Assembly (NCBI GenBank): GCA_003156495.1
Contig: PMHC01000046.1
Span: 541-7,094 of the forward strand
Source: Acidobacteriaceae bacterium
GTDB lineage: Bacteria > Acidobacteriota > Terriglobia > Terriglobales > Acidobacteriaceae
Direction of reading: 5' to 3'
DNA length: 6,554 nucleotides
Positions 6,339 to 6,554 of this stretch are shown here, in pieces. Both the position numbers and the translations under genes were made by a program. The notes below the pieces were generated by a model, which saw nothing but the letters and a program-made list of their open reading frames with translations, had not been told where the DNA came from and ran no database searches. The first letter of the stretch is position 1; each line of letters starts with the position of its first letter.

Positions 6339-6389
6339 AAGCTGTTTTTTAGCTTCTAGCTAGAAGCTAGGAGCTAAAAGCTAGAAGCT
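6335..6389 (+). repeat. Cluster of 9-bp repeat units, partly a 7-bp tandem array, between sdhC and sdhA
   Basis: The unit CTAGAAGCT occurs at 6335-6343, 6360-6368 and 6381-6389, and in inverse (AGCTTCTAG) at 6351-6359. One-mismatch copies are CTAGGAGCT (6367-6375) and CTAAAAGCT (6374-6382). From 6360 to 6387 the sequence is four 7-bp units in a row: CTAGAAG, CTAGGAG, CTAAAAG, CTAGAAG. The inverse unit and its direct neighbour make a perfect 20-bp palindrome at 6350-6369. The first direct unit and the inverse unit make a 9-bp hairpin around GTTTTTT, and that hairpin includes the sdhC stop codon. Several foldings are mutually exclusive. It could stabilise or attenuate the sdhC-sdhA message, bind a protein, or simply be a simple-sequence expansion. 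Confidence 0.85.
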
Positions 6390-6409
6390 GCTTTCCTGAA
6401 AGGATCTTC

Positions 6410-6554
6410 ATGGCGGCACCCAAAATCATCGTGGTCGGCGGAGGTTTGGCTGGTCTCTCCGCGGTCATTAAAATCGCCGAAGCCGGCGGCGCGGTTGACC
6501 TGTTTTCTATTGTTCCCGTCAAGCGCTCCCATTCGGTCTGCGCCCAGGGCGGCA
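6410..6554 (+). CDS. sdhA: Succinate dehydrogenase flavoprotein subunit, N-terminal part (runs off the window)
   Basis: This is the catalytic flavoprotein of complex II, which oxidises succinate to fumarate on the cytoplasmic face and passes electrons to the iron-sulfur subunit. Only 48 complete codons are present. They begin with an FAD-binding Rossmann segment, KIIVVGGGLAGLSAVIKIAE (residues 5-24, GGGxxG at 10-15). VPVKRSHSVCAQGG (35-48) follows, where H41 is the expected site of covalent FAD attachment. The wording matches the Bacillus-type SdhA that pairs with a single di-heme anchor, in keeping with the sdhC upstream. The start is ATG at 6410, with AAAGGA (6399-6404) 5 nt before it. The strong own ribosome binding site suggests independent initiation after the repeat-filled spacer. 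The rest of the gene, and presumably sdhB, lie beyond the edge. Confidence 0.95.
   Translation, partial: MAAPKIIVVGGGLAGLSAVIKIAEAGGAVDLFSIVPVKRSHSVCAQGG

Noticed and set aside
6335..6359. Intrinsic terminator after sdhC
   Set aside because: The T-run lies in the loop (6345-6350), not after the stem, and sdhA of the same operon follows with a strong ribosome binding site.
6360..6389. CRISPR-like or attachment-site repeat
   Set aside because: Units of 7 bp abut directly with no spacers, and there is no cas gene, integrase or tRNA nearby.

Overview
The window looks like ordinary chromosomal DNA from a GC-rich bacterium. The gene set suggests Acidobacteriota: a large secreted GH78 alpha-L-rhamnosidase, a RhaT-type rhamnose permease, an RdgB/HAM1 nucleotide-pool cleaner, and a Bacillus-style succinate dehydrogenase operon (di-heme cytochrome b558 SdhC followed by SdhA). 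The phylum is inferred from gene content and style only. No marker gene here fixes it.

Left part, minus strand (about 1-4520): a rhamnose-scavenging unit. A signal-peptide-bearing alpha-L-rhamnosidase (1230-4520) is followed after 46 nt by rhaT (113-1183), which starts at GTG behind a strong Shine-Dalgarno. The first gene would release terminal L-rhamnose from plant or microbial glycans outside the cytoplasm, and the second would import it with protons. The intracellular enzymes (isomerase, kinase, aldolase) are not in the window. A short coding-looking stretch downstream of rhaT (1-98, minus) runs off the left edge and may be the start of another gene of this unit; I cannot identify it.

Middle (4521-4836): a 316-nt divergent spacer without a convincing gene. 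It holds two overlapping inverted repeats, a perfect 12-bp tandem duplication and a 15-bp-stem hairpin that folds best as plus-strand RNA.

Right part, plus strand (4837-6554): rdgB (4837-5460), then a 161-nt spacer with a near-consensus sigma-70-type promoter and a leader hairpin, then sdhC (5622-6338) and the first 48 codons of sdhA (6410 to the edge). The 71-nt sdhC-sdhA spacer is filled by a family of 9-bp units, four of them in a 7-bp tandem array, which make a perfect 20-bp palindrome and several competing hairpins. The sdhC stop codon lies inside the first unit.

I see no undescribed defence, mobile or biosynthetic system, no CRISPR, no RNA gene and no insertion sequence. The items most worth a second look are the sdhC-sdhA repeat cluster and the hairpin and repeats in the divergent spacer.
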